DNA from: Chara braunii
Taxonomy: Eukaryota > Streptophyta > Charophyceae > Charales > Characeae
NCBI GenBank assembly: GCA_003427395.1
Contig: BFEA01000036.1
Span: 3,885,867-3,911,732, forward strand
Length of the DNA: 25,866 nt
Reading direction: 5' to 3'
Part shown: positions 1-8,982 of the stretch, one piece after another
Position numbering within the stretch: position 1 is the stretch's first letter
Layout of the letters: each line of letters begins with the position of its first letter
The notes under the pieces: model-generated
Seen by the model: the letters and a program-made list of their open reading frames with translations, nothing else
Told to the model about the DNA's origin: nothing
Databases searched by the model: none
Translations under genes and position numbers: made by a program

Positions 1-61
<61 letters not shown>
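1..61. repeat. (AG)n microsatellite
   Basis: Uninterrupted AG dinucleotide tract running off the left edge of the window, so its full length is unknown. Confidence 0.98.
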
Positions 62-63
<2 letters not shown>

Positions 64-783
64 AGCGTTACAGTAATGTTATGCATGAGCTGAAGGTGCC
101 GTTGCGCTAAAGATGTCGGATACAAAGTAGCTGGTAGTAGCCTGGTACTTTCTGACTGGTGGTTTTATGACGAATTGGTTATAGCTAACTTTCCTTCAAC
201 TGTCAGGGAGCTTCGCTGGCTTGTAGAGAACTGCCATTATGTGCCATACTACCTAAGCTTCTCCTTTGCACTACCCAACCAGTAGTTAGTCTGACGAAGC
301 CTGCTTGCCCGCTACACCGCGACACTTCCCTTCGGTCTGATGAACTGTGTGGGCGTTGTAGTGTCGTGGATGACGCATCATCAACGGCCATGTTTGCCTC
401 CCCTGCGGAGCAATCCTTCCCTCCTTCCCGTGCTTCCCGATCTACTTCTAAATGATACTACTACAATAGTGCCATTGGTTGGTTTCGTTGTAGACTCGAT
501 ACATTGTAACTCAGCTAAGGAATGTTCGATCCCTCACGAGAGGTCAGCTGACTCAGCTCCACTCCCTGCAGGGCCTGCACTCGATATAGAGCTGGTCATT
601 CACAGTGATTCACTTGATGGATGAGACCTTTTTTTCTTTTTTGGTTTGTTTAGAGAACTTTCGACTGATCATTATGCTTGTATCGACGGAAGCAAGTATG
701 ATTCGCCGACATCTGCTTCTTCTTTCTGACGCTCTATCTATGAGGCTATGAGCCTTCCTCCCCTCCCCTCCCCTTCCTTCTAG
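62..783. other. Intergenic DNA, no gene recognised
   Basis: Unique-looking mixed-composition DNA. Short open frames exist on both strands but none shows a recognisable domain, signal peptide or splice-bounded exon pattern. The end nearest the U6 copy (about 758-780) is C/T-rich. Confidence 0.5.
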
Positions 784-877
784 CATTTCTCGATTTATGG
801 GTGTCATCCTTGCGCAGGGGCCATGCGTATTTTCTTTCTCTGTGTCGTTCCAGTTTTTAACTGATGTCCCGACGGAC
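784..877 (-). pseudogene. U6 snRNA pseudogene, copy 1
   Basis: Read on the minus strand, the segment follows U6 snRNA from the 5' stem (GTCCGTCGGGACATC) through an ACAGAGA-like box, CATGGCCCCTGCGCAAGGATGACAC and CATAAATCGAGAAATG. The last bases of the conserved GGTCC 3' end are lost and the sequence passes into a purine-rich tail. The AGC catalytic triad region is altered (GAAAATACGCATGG in place of the usual GAAGATTAGCATGG). No plant-type upstream element or TATA box is seen at the expected spacing 5' of it, so I call it a non-functional copy. Confidence 0.85.
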
Positions 878-1765
878 AAGATGAGAGTTCATCGTTTAGG
901 CGCTTAAGAGGTCAGTTTCACGTAGACGGGAGTCATATGCTCTTTCTGTAAGTCTCTGAGAAAGGCGAGCTGGCGACTGCCAGCTGCTTCTCGACCAATC
1001 AGCTGCCCCCCCCCCGCACCAGCCGCACGAATCACATACCCGCCAATTCGCATGACCGTTTGGGTTCTTTGAGACTTCAAGAAAATTGAATAAATCGAGG
1101 AAGAATTGGAAGACAAGTGGTTTCAACGGAGAGCGAAGCACGTGTGGGACCAAATAGTTTGTTCCTCTACATGCCACTTAGATACTTGTCTGTTTTCTCC
1201 TTGTTGCCACTGATACTTCTCTGTTTTCTCCTTGTCGATCAGCCACTGGATTTGAACGTACGTTTATTCGTTTCCTTCTGCAGGTATTTATTGTGGCTTC
1301 CCTTTGTTTACTCATCTCGCGGGCTTCTGGCGAGTGTATCACTGTATCGACCTTCTTTGCCACTAGTCTTGCTCCCACAGTCCTACTCTTGCTCCCTTTA
1401 CTTAAAACCACACGTCGGCTATCATATCTTATAGAAGCCAAAGGCCATAGCTTTTGGTGAAAGAGAATCGAATAGAAGATAACTTAAGCTTAGCTCCGAG
1501 ATTCGGAGGCAAGAGTTTTGCCGTCCTTCACGTGATACTAGAAGTCTGGAAAGAACCAAGCAACGCAGTTGGGGTGGAGTCGATGCCCGGTCTTGTATCG
1601 CTGCTTACGCAGTATGCATCTCAGGGAAGTACCCTCGAGTCTCGCTTCTCGAGTAAGAGATGTCATCATGTCAGTTCACGGAGTCGCAAACGCAGTGAGT
1701 CGTCGAGAGGACGGATCAAGGATGTACATCTCAACCCTCCAGGTTGGGAATAGGTTTGCTCCGTT
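878..1765. other. Intergenic DNA, no gene recognised
   Basis: Contains a ten-base C run near 1006-1015 and short open frames without recognisable motifs. I see no RNA gene or mobile-element signature. Confidence 0.5.
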
Positions 1766-2130
1766 CAAACCTCGGTTACGTATAATCTGTTATGCTTGTC
1801 TTTTGAGGAGAGCCTTGACGTTTGGAGGTTAAGTCAAGGTTATGGAGTCAGTTGATCCTCAGGCTCATTACGATTGAATCGGATTGATGCTCTCAGCGGC
1901 TAAGGGGCCATGGTTGCCAGAGGGGATGTCTATACTCTGCTGCAAACCTCGGTTACATATTAACCGTTATGCTTGTCTTTTGAGGAGGGCCTTGACGTTT
2001 GGAGGTTAACTCAAGGTTATGGAGTCAGACTCAGTCAGTTGAACCTCAGGCTCATTACGATTGAATCGGATTGATGCTCGCAGCGGCTAAAGGGGCCATG
2101 GTTGCTAGAGGGGATGTCTATACTCTGCTG
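1766..2130. repeat. Tandem duplication, two ~180-bp units
   Basis: Unit 1 is 1766-1942 and unit 2 is 1943-2130. Both start CAAACCTCGGTTAC and end GATGTCTATACTCTGCTG. They differ by scattered substitutions and by a short insertion in unit 2 that repeats AGTCAG just after GGAGTCAG. Head-to-tail with no spacer; likely a local segmental duplication rather than an array. No coding sense detected. Confidence 0.93.
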
Positions 2131-2249
2131 ACTCTGTCTCTGCACACCCAAGTGACCCAACACTGTTGTTCCGACTGTGTCTGGGGGTATATTACGCACA
2201 TTCAGGCTTGTTTTCTAGGTCTGACCCCTCTGAGCCTCTGATGTGTGCA

Positions 2250-2367
2250 TACGCCGTCACCCGAATAGAACGCCCGGTCATTATGGCTGTATTTGATGGA
2301 ACTTCCGGTCTAGATAGTAGATACAGCTATACTGACCGGGCGTTCTATTCGGGTGAAGACGGTAGAT
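2250..2367. mobile_element. Hairpin MITE-like element, copy 1
   Basis: Perfect 23-bp inverted repeats at 2258-2280 and 2333-2355 (left arm starts CACCCGAATAGAACG), separated by 52 bases. Pairing continues imperfectly inward (GGCTGTAT against ATACAGCTAT) and outward (GCCGTC against GACGG). A degenerate second copy lies at about 2723-2845, so this is a dispersed element rather than a one-off hairpin. No obvious target-site duplication. A small-RNA precursor is an alternative that the fold alone cannot exclude. Confidence 0.75.
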
Positions 2368-2607
2368 GGGGCAGATGAAGGATGAACCTCCTGTCTCCCT
2401 GAATGCGAGTCAAATGGGGGGGGGTCTTAGGTCTAGCTTGGCCTCGCTGGCTGGCTTGCTAGCAGACTAGAACTGTGAGCGGGCTTCTATCCTTGCCTTG
2501 CTGACGCTCAGCCGTCTGCAGAGTCTGCATAAGTTCTTCACAGTGTACCTGGTCACTATGTTTCCTCTTTCAGAGGAGACTCAGGAGAGAGGCTTGCAAA
2601 GCAGACT

Positions 2608-2682
2608 ACTTGCCAGGGCTTGGTGCATTCCCAGTTTGGCTCCCTGCCCTGCAGGCTGCAGCTTTGTGGTCTCCTGGCAAGT
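2608..2682. repeat. 10-bp inverted repeat
   Basis: ACTTGCCAGG at 2608-2617 and its exact complement CCTGGCAAGT at 2673-2682, 55 bases apart, within otherwise unremarkable sequence. May be chance or a small decayed foldback element. Confidence 0.4.
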
Positions 2683-2722
2683 TTCGCTGTTAATGTGTCT
2701 TGCCCGGCCCATCCCAAGGCTA

Positions 2723-2845
2723 CCGTCTTCACCGGAAGAGAAGAACGGTCGGTCGGCCGCATTTGGGGCAGCTTTCAGTGTAAATTCAGTCTAGAATCTA
2801 GATACAACGATTATTTCGGGGCGTTCTTTTTATTCGGGAGCCCAG
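2723..2845. mobile_element. Hairpin MITE-like element, degenerate copy 2
   Basis: Aligns along its length with the 2250-2367 hairpin: CCGTCTTCACC at the left, GTCTAGAATCTAGATACA in the middle matching GTCTAGATAGTAGATACA, and GGGGCGTTCTTTTTATTCGGG at the right matching the GGGCGTTCTATTCGGG arm. The arms no longer pair well, indicating an older insertion of the same family. Confidence 0.6.
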
Positions 2846-3386
2846 TCACTGCCAAATTGCCATTCTTTATGGCTGGATCTCTTCCTGGCCGCCACCTGTC
2901 CGAAGTCCGCCATGCTTGATATCTCTCTGCATCCCCTTTGTTAAGTACTTGACTTGCAACTCGCAGCTTGCTTACTCTGTTGCCTGCTTAGGCTGCTTCG
3001 TTTTTCGTCCCCGCCACCTCATTCACTGTTTTCTAGTCTTTGACATGCATTTTAGCTTGGATTCTGACCACATACCTTGGTATGACAATCTTGCTCCCTC
3101 CGTTCTTTCTGCAGGAGCTGCTACCCCTTGGGCCCTCGGGGTCCCAGGCGATACACAGTGAGAAGCACAGACCTTGTTCATCTATATTTAGCAAGAGAAG
3201 CTGCCTGCTTTTCTTGGATTGACGTTTTGTGTTTCGCAGGCTCTTGCTATGCTTGGCAGGCTCTCGTCTTGCCCATTTTCTTTGCCTGCAGCTATCTTCT
3301 TGGCCATCCTGCTGTATTCTCGGCTGGCTATCTTCATGGGCTACATTGCTGTTTGCCGTATCATGTCATGCCATGCCATCTATCGT
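2846..3386. other. Intergenic DNA, no gene recognised
   Basis: C/T-rich mixed sequence with no supported coding, RNA or repeat feature. Confidence 0.5.
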
Positions 3387-3437
3387 CCTTCTTCTTCTTC
3401 TTCTTCTTCTTCTTCTTCTTCTTCTTCTTCTTCTTTT
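3387..3437. repeat. (CTT)n microsatellite
   Basis: About 16 CTT units. It sits just beyond the poly(T) that forms the tail side of the U6 copy at 3489-3588, and shorter CTT runs also adjoin that poly(T). Confidence 0.95.
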
Positions 3438-3488
3438 CTTTGACATGATGCCGTCTATCTTTCTTCTTCTTCTTTTTTTTTTTTTACT

Positions 3489-3588
3489 GGACCATTTCTC
3501 GATTTATGCTTGTCATCCTTACTTGCGCGAGGGCCATGCTAATCTTCGGTCTTTGTATCGTTCCAATTTTAACGGATGTCCCGATGGA
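3489..3588 (-). pseudogene. U6 snRNA retropseudogene, copy 2 (full length)
   Basis: On the minus strand this runs from GTCCATCGGGACATCCG to the complete plant-type end ATAAATCGAGAAATGGTCC. The core is altered: the ACAGAGA box region reads ACAAAGACCGAAGATTAGC, with a small insertion, and the bulge-stem region carries an extra TAAG (GCGCAAGTAAGGATGAC). Immediately 3' on the minus strand lies a 13-base A tail that passes into GAA repeats. The copy and tail are flanked by similar 23-base segments at 3439-3461 and 3592-3614 (both TTTGACA...TCTATCTT, 18 of 23 matching), plausible target-site duplications. Together these indicate LINE-type retroposition. Confidence 0.9.
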
Positions 3589-3614
3589 CTCTTTGACAAA
3601 TTGACATCTATCTT

Positions 3615-4577
3615 AATTGCTAGTTTCAGACATTTAGTGCGAGGCTTCCTTAATAATCCTTATAAACCTGCAGAGGGCTCTTTCTGCCCTTCTTTCACTG
3701 ATTAGCGCTCCGTCTTCCTGAATCTTCAGTGTGCTCTATTCACTTTTTCCTTAAAGCTTTCTGGTTTTGTTTGCTGACACTGTCAGTCTCGCAGACTCTC
3801 GCTTAATGACAACTGTGCTTTTGTCAGGACTCAGAATATCTTGCTGCTTATCTTGCTCGTGAAATTACTGTCCGTCCTTCACAGTTGTGCAGCTAGCCGT
3901 CAGGCCCAGCACTTCTCACTCTGCACTTTGCTACTAGGTCTTTTGTATGCTGGGGTATGTATTTCGCTGTTCCGTAGCTCATAAGAACTAGGAGAGAGAC
4001 TGCACCAGACTCGCAGAAAGGAGTTTTAGTCTGTTGCGCGCAGCTTGGAGATTGCATTCAAGTTGATTCAACCATTGCTGCACAGAGGCACGAAGGGGAA
4101 ATGACCGTGGAGGATAGATGAACCCAGCTCATCACGGACCTCTCAAGCTGCTGCAGTTCTCCTGTGGTTTCTTAGGTCTTCACATTGACATCACTCAATT
4201 ACTAATCACATACGATTACGACGACAGACTGCGGACAGTCATATGACGTATGTCACCCCTCTTTCGAGAATTATGATCCACCACTTAGTTACAGACAAAT
4301 GGTTTCCACTCTTAACAAATGGAAACCAGACGACGGGATTAGAGAGAAGTTCAGACAGCCCATAAGGAGCAGTCATTCCTTCTGGGGTTGTCCTCTCGAC
4401 TCCTCTGTTCCAGGACCAACACATGGTCCTTCTCGATAGCTCGCCAGTGCCCCCACTGCACTGCAGTGGCTGCGCAATGTGACAATGTTTCTCCCCTGGC
4501 GGCTGGCCCGTTGGTTTCCAGACACTCTCGCGAGTCGTGAGTCGTGAGTCGTGACTCGTCAATTGCATCACTTCAGC
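3615..4577. other. Intergenic DNA, no gene recognised
   Basis: No coding or RNA gene seen. Holds a small hairpin around 4299-4326 (TGGTTTCCA and TGGAAACCA arms) and a short GAGTCGT iteration near 4527-4558 (three direct units ending in an inverted GACTCG). Confidence 0.5.
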
Positions 4578-4794
4578 TTAAACCACCAGTACTTCCAAGG
4601 CACTTTTCTCCTGGGCTGGAAACGACCTGTGCGCGAGAGATGGTTAAAGAAATGAACCAGCACGGGCCACCTTCTGGCCCGTGCCGCCAGCCATTTTGCA
4701 CCGGAGGCCGAGGCCCGAAAGTCGCGGGGGTATACGCATTGCGCGATTGATATCGTCCCACGGAAACATACTGATGCACAGTGGTGGTTTAATC
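4578..4794. mobile_element. Short TIR element with TTAAACCACCA ends
   Basis: Begins TTAAACCACCAGTACTTCC and ends GTGGTGGTTTAA, giving an 11-base terminal inverted repeat that includes TTAA on both sides. TTAA could be the target duplication, as in piggyBac-type elements, but being palindromic it could equally be part of the TIR. Inside is a perfect 10-bp hairpin with a 5-base loop at 4660-4684 (GCACGGGCCA arm). The first 19 bases match the arms of the foldbacks at 5.95-6.4 kb, so these look like one family. No transposase. Confidence 0.6.
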
Positions 4795-5052
4795 TCTAGA
4801 TGGCAGAGGCTGTAGAGTTCAGACTCTGTCAGACTGACTTACGGTTGTCCTGGACTCCTGGGCGGCTGGGCCCTGGCCATAGCAGCAATGCAGACTGTGT
4901 ATCCAATCCTTGTGCCAGCCGCAACGACGACTCAACGAGGGTTGGATGGACTGCACGTGCATGTCCAAAAATGACGAAGGCCTTGGGAATGCACAGTTTC
5001 ATGTCGTAGGGGGGGTAGAGCTTTTGTGGAGAGGCTGGGCGGGTGAGGAGAT

Positions 5053-5066
5053 CACCAGTGGTGGTT
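5053..5066. repeat. Isolated ACCACCA-type end sequence
   Basis: ATCACCAGTGGTGGTT reads as two opposed copies of the terminal motif of the neighbouring foldback family, abutted back to back. It may be a remnant of an internally deleted element, or chance. Confidence 0.3.
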
Positions 5067-5224
5067 TTGAGAGTAGGAGGGATGGGAATGGGGGTGGAAA
5101 GAAAAAGGAGAACCCTTTTCTTTTCTTTTGTATTTTACCTCCATGCCTGCATTGACGTGTAGTCCACTGACTGCCAGTGACTGGTTGAGCGCGACACGTC
5201 AGACTCTCCCAGATTCCCACTGCT

Positions 5225-5355
5225 ATGATCCTACCTCCTTCCACCTTGAGTGTTCCCCACACCTTCACGCCGTCGAATATAACTGCCATAATGATCCTTA
5301 GGCTAGCTCCTTCCACCTTGAGTGTCCCCCACACCTTCACGCAGTGGAATAGAAC
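5225..5355. repeat. Tandem repeat, two ~72-bp units
   Basis: Shared blocks ATGATCCT, CTCCTTCCACCTTGAGTGT and CCCACACCTTCACGC recur with a spacing of about 66-72 bases. The sequence after the second unit (GAATAGAACAC) is itself repeated once within 40 bases. Confidence 0.85.
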
Positions 5356-5675
5356 ACGGAGCAGCAGCTGTACAGTGAATAGAACACAGTGTAGTGCCCC
5401 TCCATGAGAATTAGGACAACTTTAAGCATCACTACCACACTATTATGGCGTCTGCTATCACAAGGGAAAGATGGCAGCAGCTGTTCAGTGAGTTATCCTT
5501 GTATTGTTGGCTCCCTAAACAGCAGACCTGTAGCAGTCTCCATCATGTCCTTTCCTGTAAGCGGAAATGGAAGAGTTCAAGAGTGAGTCAAAGTAACTTC
5601 TCAATACCCAAAAGTAGCTGCCCCTTATTTTATCAAGGTCCTAATACTACAAATGAACCTCATCACAGGAAGCCC

Positions 5676-5695
5676 CTATAGCCTATAGGCTATAG
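5676..5695. repeat. Perfect 20-bp palindrome
   Basis: CTATAGCCTATAGGCTATAG is its own reverse complement. No spacer. Could be a protein-binding dyad or a chance low-complexity palindrome. Confidence 0.6.
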
Positions 5696-5922
5696 CTAGC
5701 CGAGGAGTCAAACGCAGTAGATCCCGCTAGTCTGACCATACTGGTCTTGTCTTCATTATGGTTGAGTCGGGGTTGAGTTGGCCTGACCTTTTTTTTTTTT
5801 TTTTGTTTTAATCTAGCTAGATTTGAGTGTGCCCACCTCTTTTTCCCCAAACTACCCAGGGTTGAGTTATCCCCACTCTTTTTTTCAACTTCATATTATT
5901 GCCGCTGCTCAGTATATAAGCT

Positions 5923-6490
5923 GAGTGTGGACAAAAGTTTAGACCATCAGTACTTCCAAAAGTCACGGCTTGCATGCTGCAACCCATCGCTACAGTGACG
6001 CGATGTTTCCACTCGACGGAAGTTATCCCACCGTCCCCAGGCCCATTCATCCCGGCAAATTGCGGCATGCTTGCTGCCGCGACTTTTGGAAGTACTGGTG
6101 GTTTAAGCTTGCGAATTTGCCCTTGCATGAGCACATTTCGCACTGGATTTTACTCCTTTCGTGGCTATCTACAATACTCATGCCAGCCTGGTTTTCTGGT
6201 TGAGTGCGGACAAACGTTTAGACCACCAGTACTTCCTGAAGTTGCAGCTTGCGTGCTGCCACCGTTTGCTACGGTGACACGATGTTTCCACTTGTCAATG
6301 AATGAATTTATCCCAGCACCCCAGGTTTGTTCAGCCCATCACGCCGCGGCGTGCATGCTGCCATGACTTCCGGAAGTACTGGTGATTCACGCTGAGAATT
6401 TGTCCTTGCATGAGCACATTTACTGCTGGATTGAAGTGGACTCTACTCCTCTCCTGGCTATCTACGTTACACATGCCAGTCCACTTTTCT
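5923..6490. repeat. Tandem pair of 279-bp units, each holding a foldback hairpin
   Basis: Unit 1 starts at 5923 (GAGTGTGGACAAAAGTTTAG) and unit 2 at 6202 (GAGTGCGGACAAACGTTTAG), homologous to about 6490. Each unit holds long inverted arms: 5949-5983 against about 6062-6098, and 6225-6263 against about 6346-6386, with outer sequence CA(C)CAGTACTTCC and inner sequence rich in GCATGCTGC. Divergence between the units is substantial, but both hairpins keep pairing. The outer ends match the 4578 element. Confidence 0.85.
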
Positions 6491-6796
6491 CCAAGCTGTG
6501 GCATCGGCCTCACATTTTCACATAGTCACAGAGTCGCACAGATCTCATGGTACCATGACCGCTTGTGAGGTTCTTCAAGTCCTGATATGGTGTCTGACAG
6601 ATACTTCCAAGTAAGCTAGGAGTCCTGATATAGTAAATCTGAGAAAGGAAGGACGGCCGAAGGTAGCACAGAGTCACAGGGTCAACCGTTGAGCCGCATA
6701 ATCTCTATTCGATTGAGCGTAAGGGAAAATCAGTTTAAATCACTGCTTCAATGACACATCATTAGCCGGAAAACCACTTCTTTTTTTTTTCAATGT

Positions 6797-6886
6797 CACC
6801 ACCACTATTTAGTGGTCGTCCCGTTCACCAAAAAAACACCAAATGAACGGCCTGTCACGTTCACGGGATCGGCACTGGTGGTTCAT
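6797..6886. mobile_element. Small foldback with CACCACCACT / CACTGGTGG ends
   Basis: CACCACCACT at the left faces CACTGGTGGTTCA at the right, 90 bases apart; an internal CCGTTCA...TGAACGG pair makes a second hairpin. Ends resemble the family at 4.58-6.4 kb. Confidence 0.45.
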
Positions 6887-7880
6887 ATACTTTAAAATGT
6901 TCAAATAAGATTTTGAAAAAAATATTTCGAACATTGAAAGTTGAAACTTTCATTCATAATATAGATAAGGAATTAATTTAAAGCCGCAAAGTTACAACAT
7001 ATTATTTTCCTATAGTTTTTTTGCTTTTGTTTTTGTTTTTTTTTGGGCTGGAGCTGCGTGGAACCCTCTTGGGGTCATGCCCGGCCGGGCACCTGGGCGT
7101 GTATCCAGGCACAAGTTGGGTGCCCAGGCGTGTGGAAAAACAGCCTAGCTGATTACCATAATCATTTGATTTTAGACGAGTCCGTTCCCTTTCTAAAATC
7201 CTAACTTACATGCGTACATAAACACACATACATTGATTGTCAAATAAAGGGTGCATTGTTTATCTTATGTATTATTTTCTATTCAATTCATGCATGAAAC
7301 AATCAAACTTTATTAATATGGATATCGATTGCTATGTATGAGAAATACAAAGATGGAGCACGCAACTTTCACTTCCTATCAATTGATAAATATGAAGCAT
7401 TATACATGTTAATCTCTAGAAGTGGTTTCGTCTCTCTATGTGCAATGGAATGTATGTGTAAACGAGTGAGAGGGGAATATCAAGAAAAGAATCGAGAGAG
7501 AAAGAAAATAGAGTGAAGAAAATCTTTGACCACCGAGAGTCCATCAACGTATCGAGTTTATGATTTATTTATTGTTATGGAGATGGTAAAGAAATAGTGG
7601 GGAGATAAGAGTAGTCTTTACAAGTGTATGAGTACTTCTGCATTTACTTAATGTAAATGTAGGCTGCAATCTTTGGTTATGAGTAGCACCCTGTAAGCGT
7701 ACGCCAAGCGTATGCATACGTATTCCGACACACACATGTATACCTAAAAACGAGCATATGTATACGTAAACAAAACGAAGCAAAACACATCTCAAAAAAA
7801 CGTATGTGTGCAGATTAATAATGCAAACAACTTTAATCCAAGAGTCATCCTGAAATTCTTAGCCCAAATCCACTTAAAAA
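6887..7880. other. AT-rich intergenic DNA, no gene recognised
   Basis: Clear compositional drop to AT-rich sequence. At about 7048-7135 a GC-rich patch contains CACCTGGGCGTG and GTGCCCAGGCGTG repeats; its GTGTATCCAGGCAC recurs inverted near 12807. No coding or RNA gene supported. Confidence 0.5.
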
Positions 7881-8155
7881 CTAGGCTACCAGCCGGGCCG
7901 CCCGGGTCCCGGTGGCCAGCCCGTGCAAGGACCAGGGAAGGTCCCAGCAAAACAAAAAAAAAATAAAAAAAATCCGGAAAACAACTATGTTATGCCAAAG
8001 AATAAACTGAACAACTTTTGCCTCAGGGTCACATCGAAATTCTGCACCAAATTTAGAAAAAAAATAAAATTTAAAAATAATTGTTTTATTTTTATTTTTT
8101 TAATTGTTTTTGGCCCGGCCCGGCAAGTGACCCCGGGCCTTTCTGGTAGCCTAGC
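7881..8155. mobile_element. 275-bp TIR (MITE-like) element with TTAAAAA flanks
   Basis: Perfect 12-bp terminal inverted repeats, CTAGGCTACCAG at 7881-7892 and CTGGTAGCCTAG at 8143-8154, with GC-rich subterminal blocks on both sides (CCGGGCCGCCCGGG and GGCCCGGCCCGG). The element is flanked by TTAAAAA at 7874-7880 and 8156-8162, a likely 7-base target duplication. The interior is A-rich with no coding capacity. TIR plus duplication indicates a non-autonomous DNA transposon; the superfamily cannot be settled from this. Confidence 0.8.
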
Positions 8156-8393
8156 TTAAAAATAAAAAACGATAAAGAAACTTTTAGAGAATAAAATTTT
8201 TAAAAAATGGTTATTCAATTTTATGACAATCCTATCTTTTTTTTTGTTTTTGATTTTTCACTCGAGTTTGGTTGAGAATGTCATGATGGGTCCGAAACAA
8301 ACGTTCATTACATTATTATTTTTCATTACTTTTTTTTTTTTTTTTTAATTTTTTTTATTCCACGCGTGTCCCGCCACGTGTCCGAGCCCCGTT

Positions 8394-8530
8394 GCGCTCG
8401 ACCCGTTGATCGAAATTCAACGGGAATCCCCCGTTATACCATTCAACGGGGATTCAACGGGGATTCAACGGGGACCCCGTGGGTGTTCAACGGGTACAAC
8501 GGCGTTGTACAAAACCCGTTGCCCGTTGAA
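8394..8530. repeat. Cluster of CCCGTTGAA motifs in both orientations
   Basis: TTCAACGGG(G) occurs five times and CCCGTTGA(A/T) at least twice, with partial copies between, in about 135 bases. Three units (ATTCAACGGGG) at about 8451-8482 are in tandem; the outer copies at 8402 and 8522 point the opposite way. Confidence 0.8.
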
Positions 8531-8760
8531 TGGACACACAGTCTATCAATATCAACTTTAATCTTAAAGTACGAGTCATAGTATCAAGGAATGGATTGAC
8601 GAGTGTCAAAAAGTTCATGTGCATTCAGGTTTATGCATAGTCGTGTTTCTTCATAATTTGTCAAACCTATCATTGTTGTCGCTTTGTGAGTAGTTTCGAG
8701 AAAGACGATTTCATAAAGCTTACGAAGTTATGAGCATTATCTCAATTAAAGTTTCATATT

Positions 8761-8982
8761 GTTTTTAAATAAGCGGTAACTTCAGTAGAGTAAAAAAAAC
8801 GAGTTATAACTGCACTATGTGGCAAGATAGAGTTTGCAATTGCACTTCGAACACACCTGACCAGAAAGTTGGGTTGTATACATTGCCCAAACTGCAAGTT
8901 GAAACTGTTTCTTGACCCATAGTGTGATTATAACTCGTTTGTTTTACCCCCGCGTAGTTTCCCCTTTAAATAAACATCACTA
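8761..8982. mobile_element. Long foldback element, family F, copy 1
   Basis: Arms 8790-8819 and 8918-8947 (AAACGAGTTATAA core) pair over 30 bases with few mismatches. Pairing extends outward through GTTTTTAAATAA against TTTAAATAAAC and inward through AGTTTGCAATTGCACTT against its counterpart. The inner block and the outer AGTTTCCCCTTTA-type block are shared with the foldback at 21605-21825, so these are two members of one family. No coding capacity. Confidence 0.75.

Noticed and set aside
784-877. Functional U6 gene
   Set aside because: Lacks the upstream element and TATA box at plant spacing, altered catalytic region, lost 3' end.
340-1753. Several open frames of 60-105 codons on both strands
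   Set aside because: No recognisable domain, no consistent codon bias visible, overlapping frames on both strands, no exon-intron pattern; likely chance.
3229-3705. 158-codon open frame
   Set aside because: It translates through the CTT microsatellite and the antisense of U6 copy 2, so it is not a gene.
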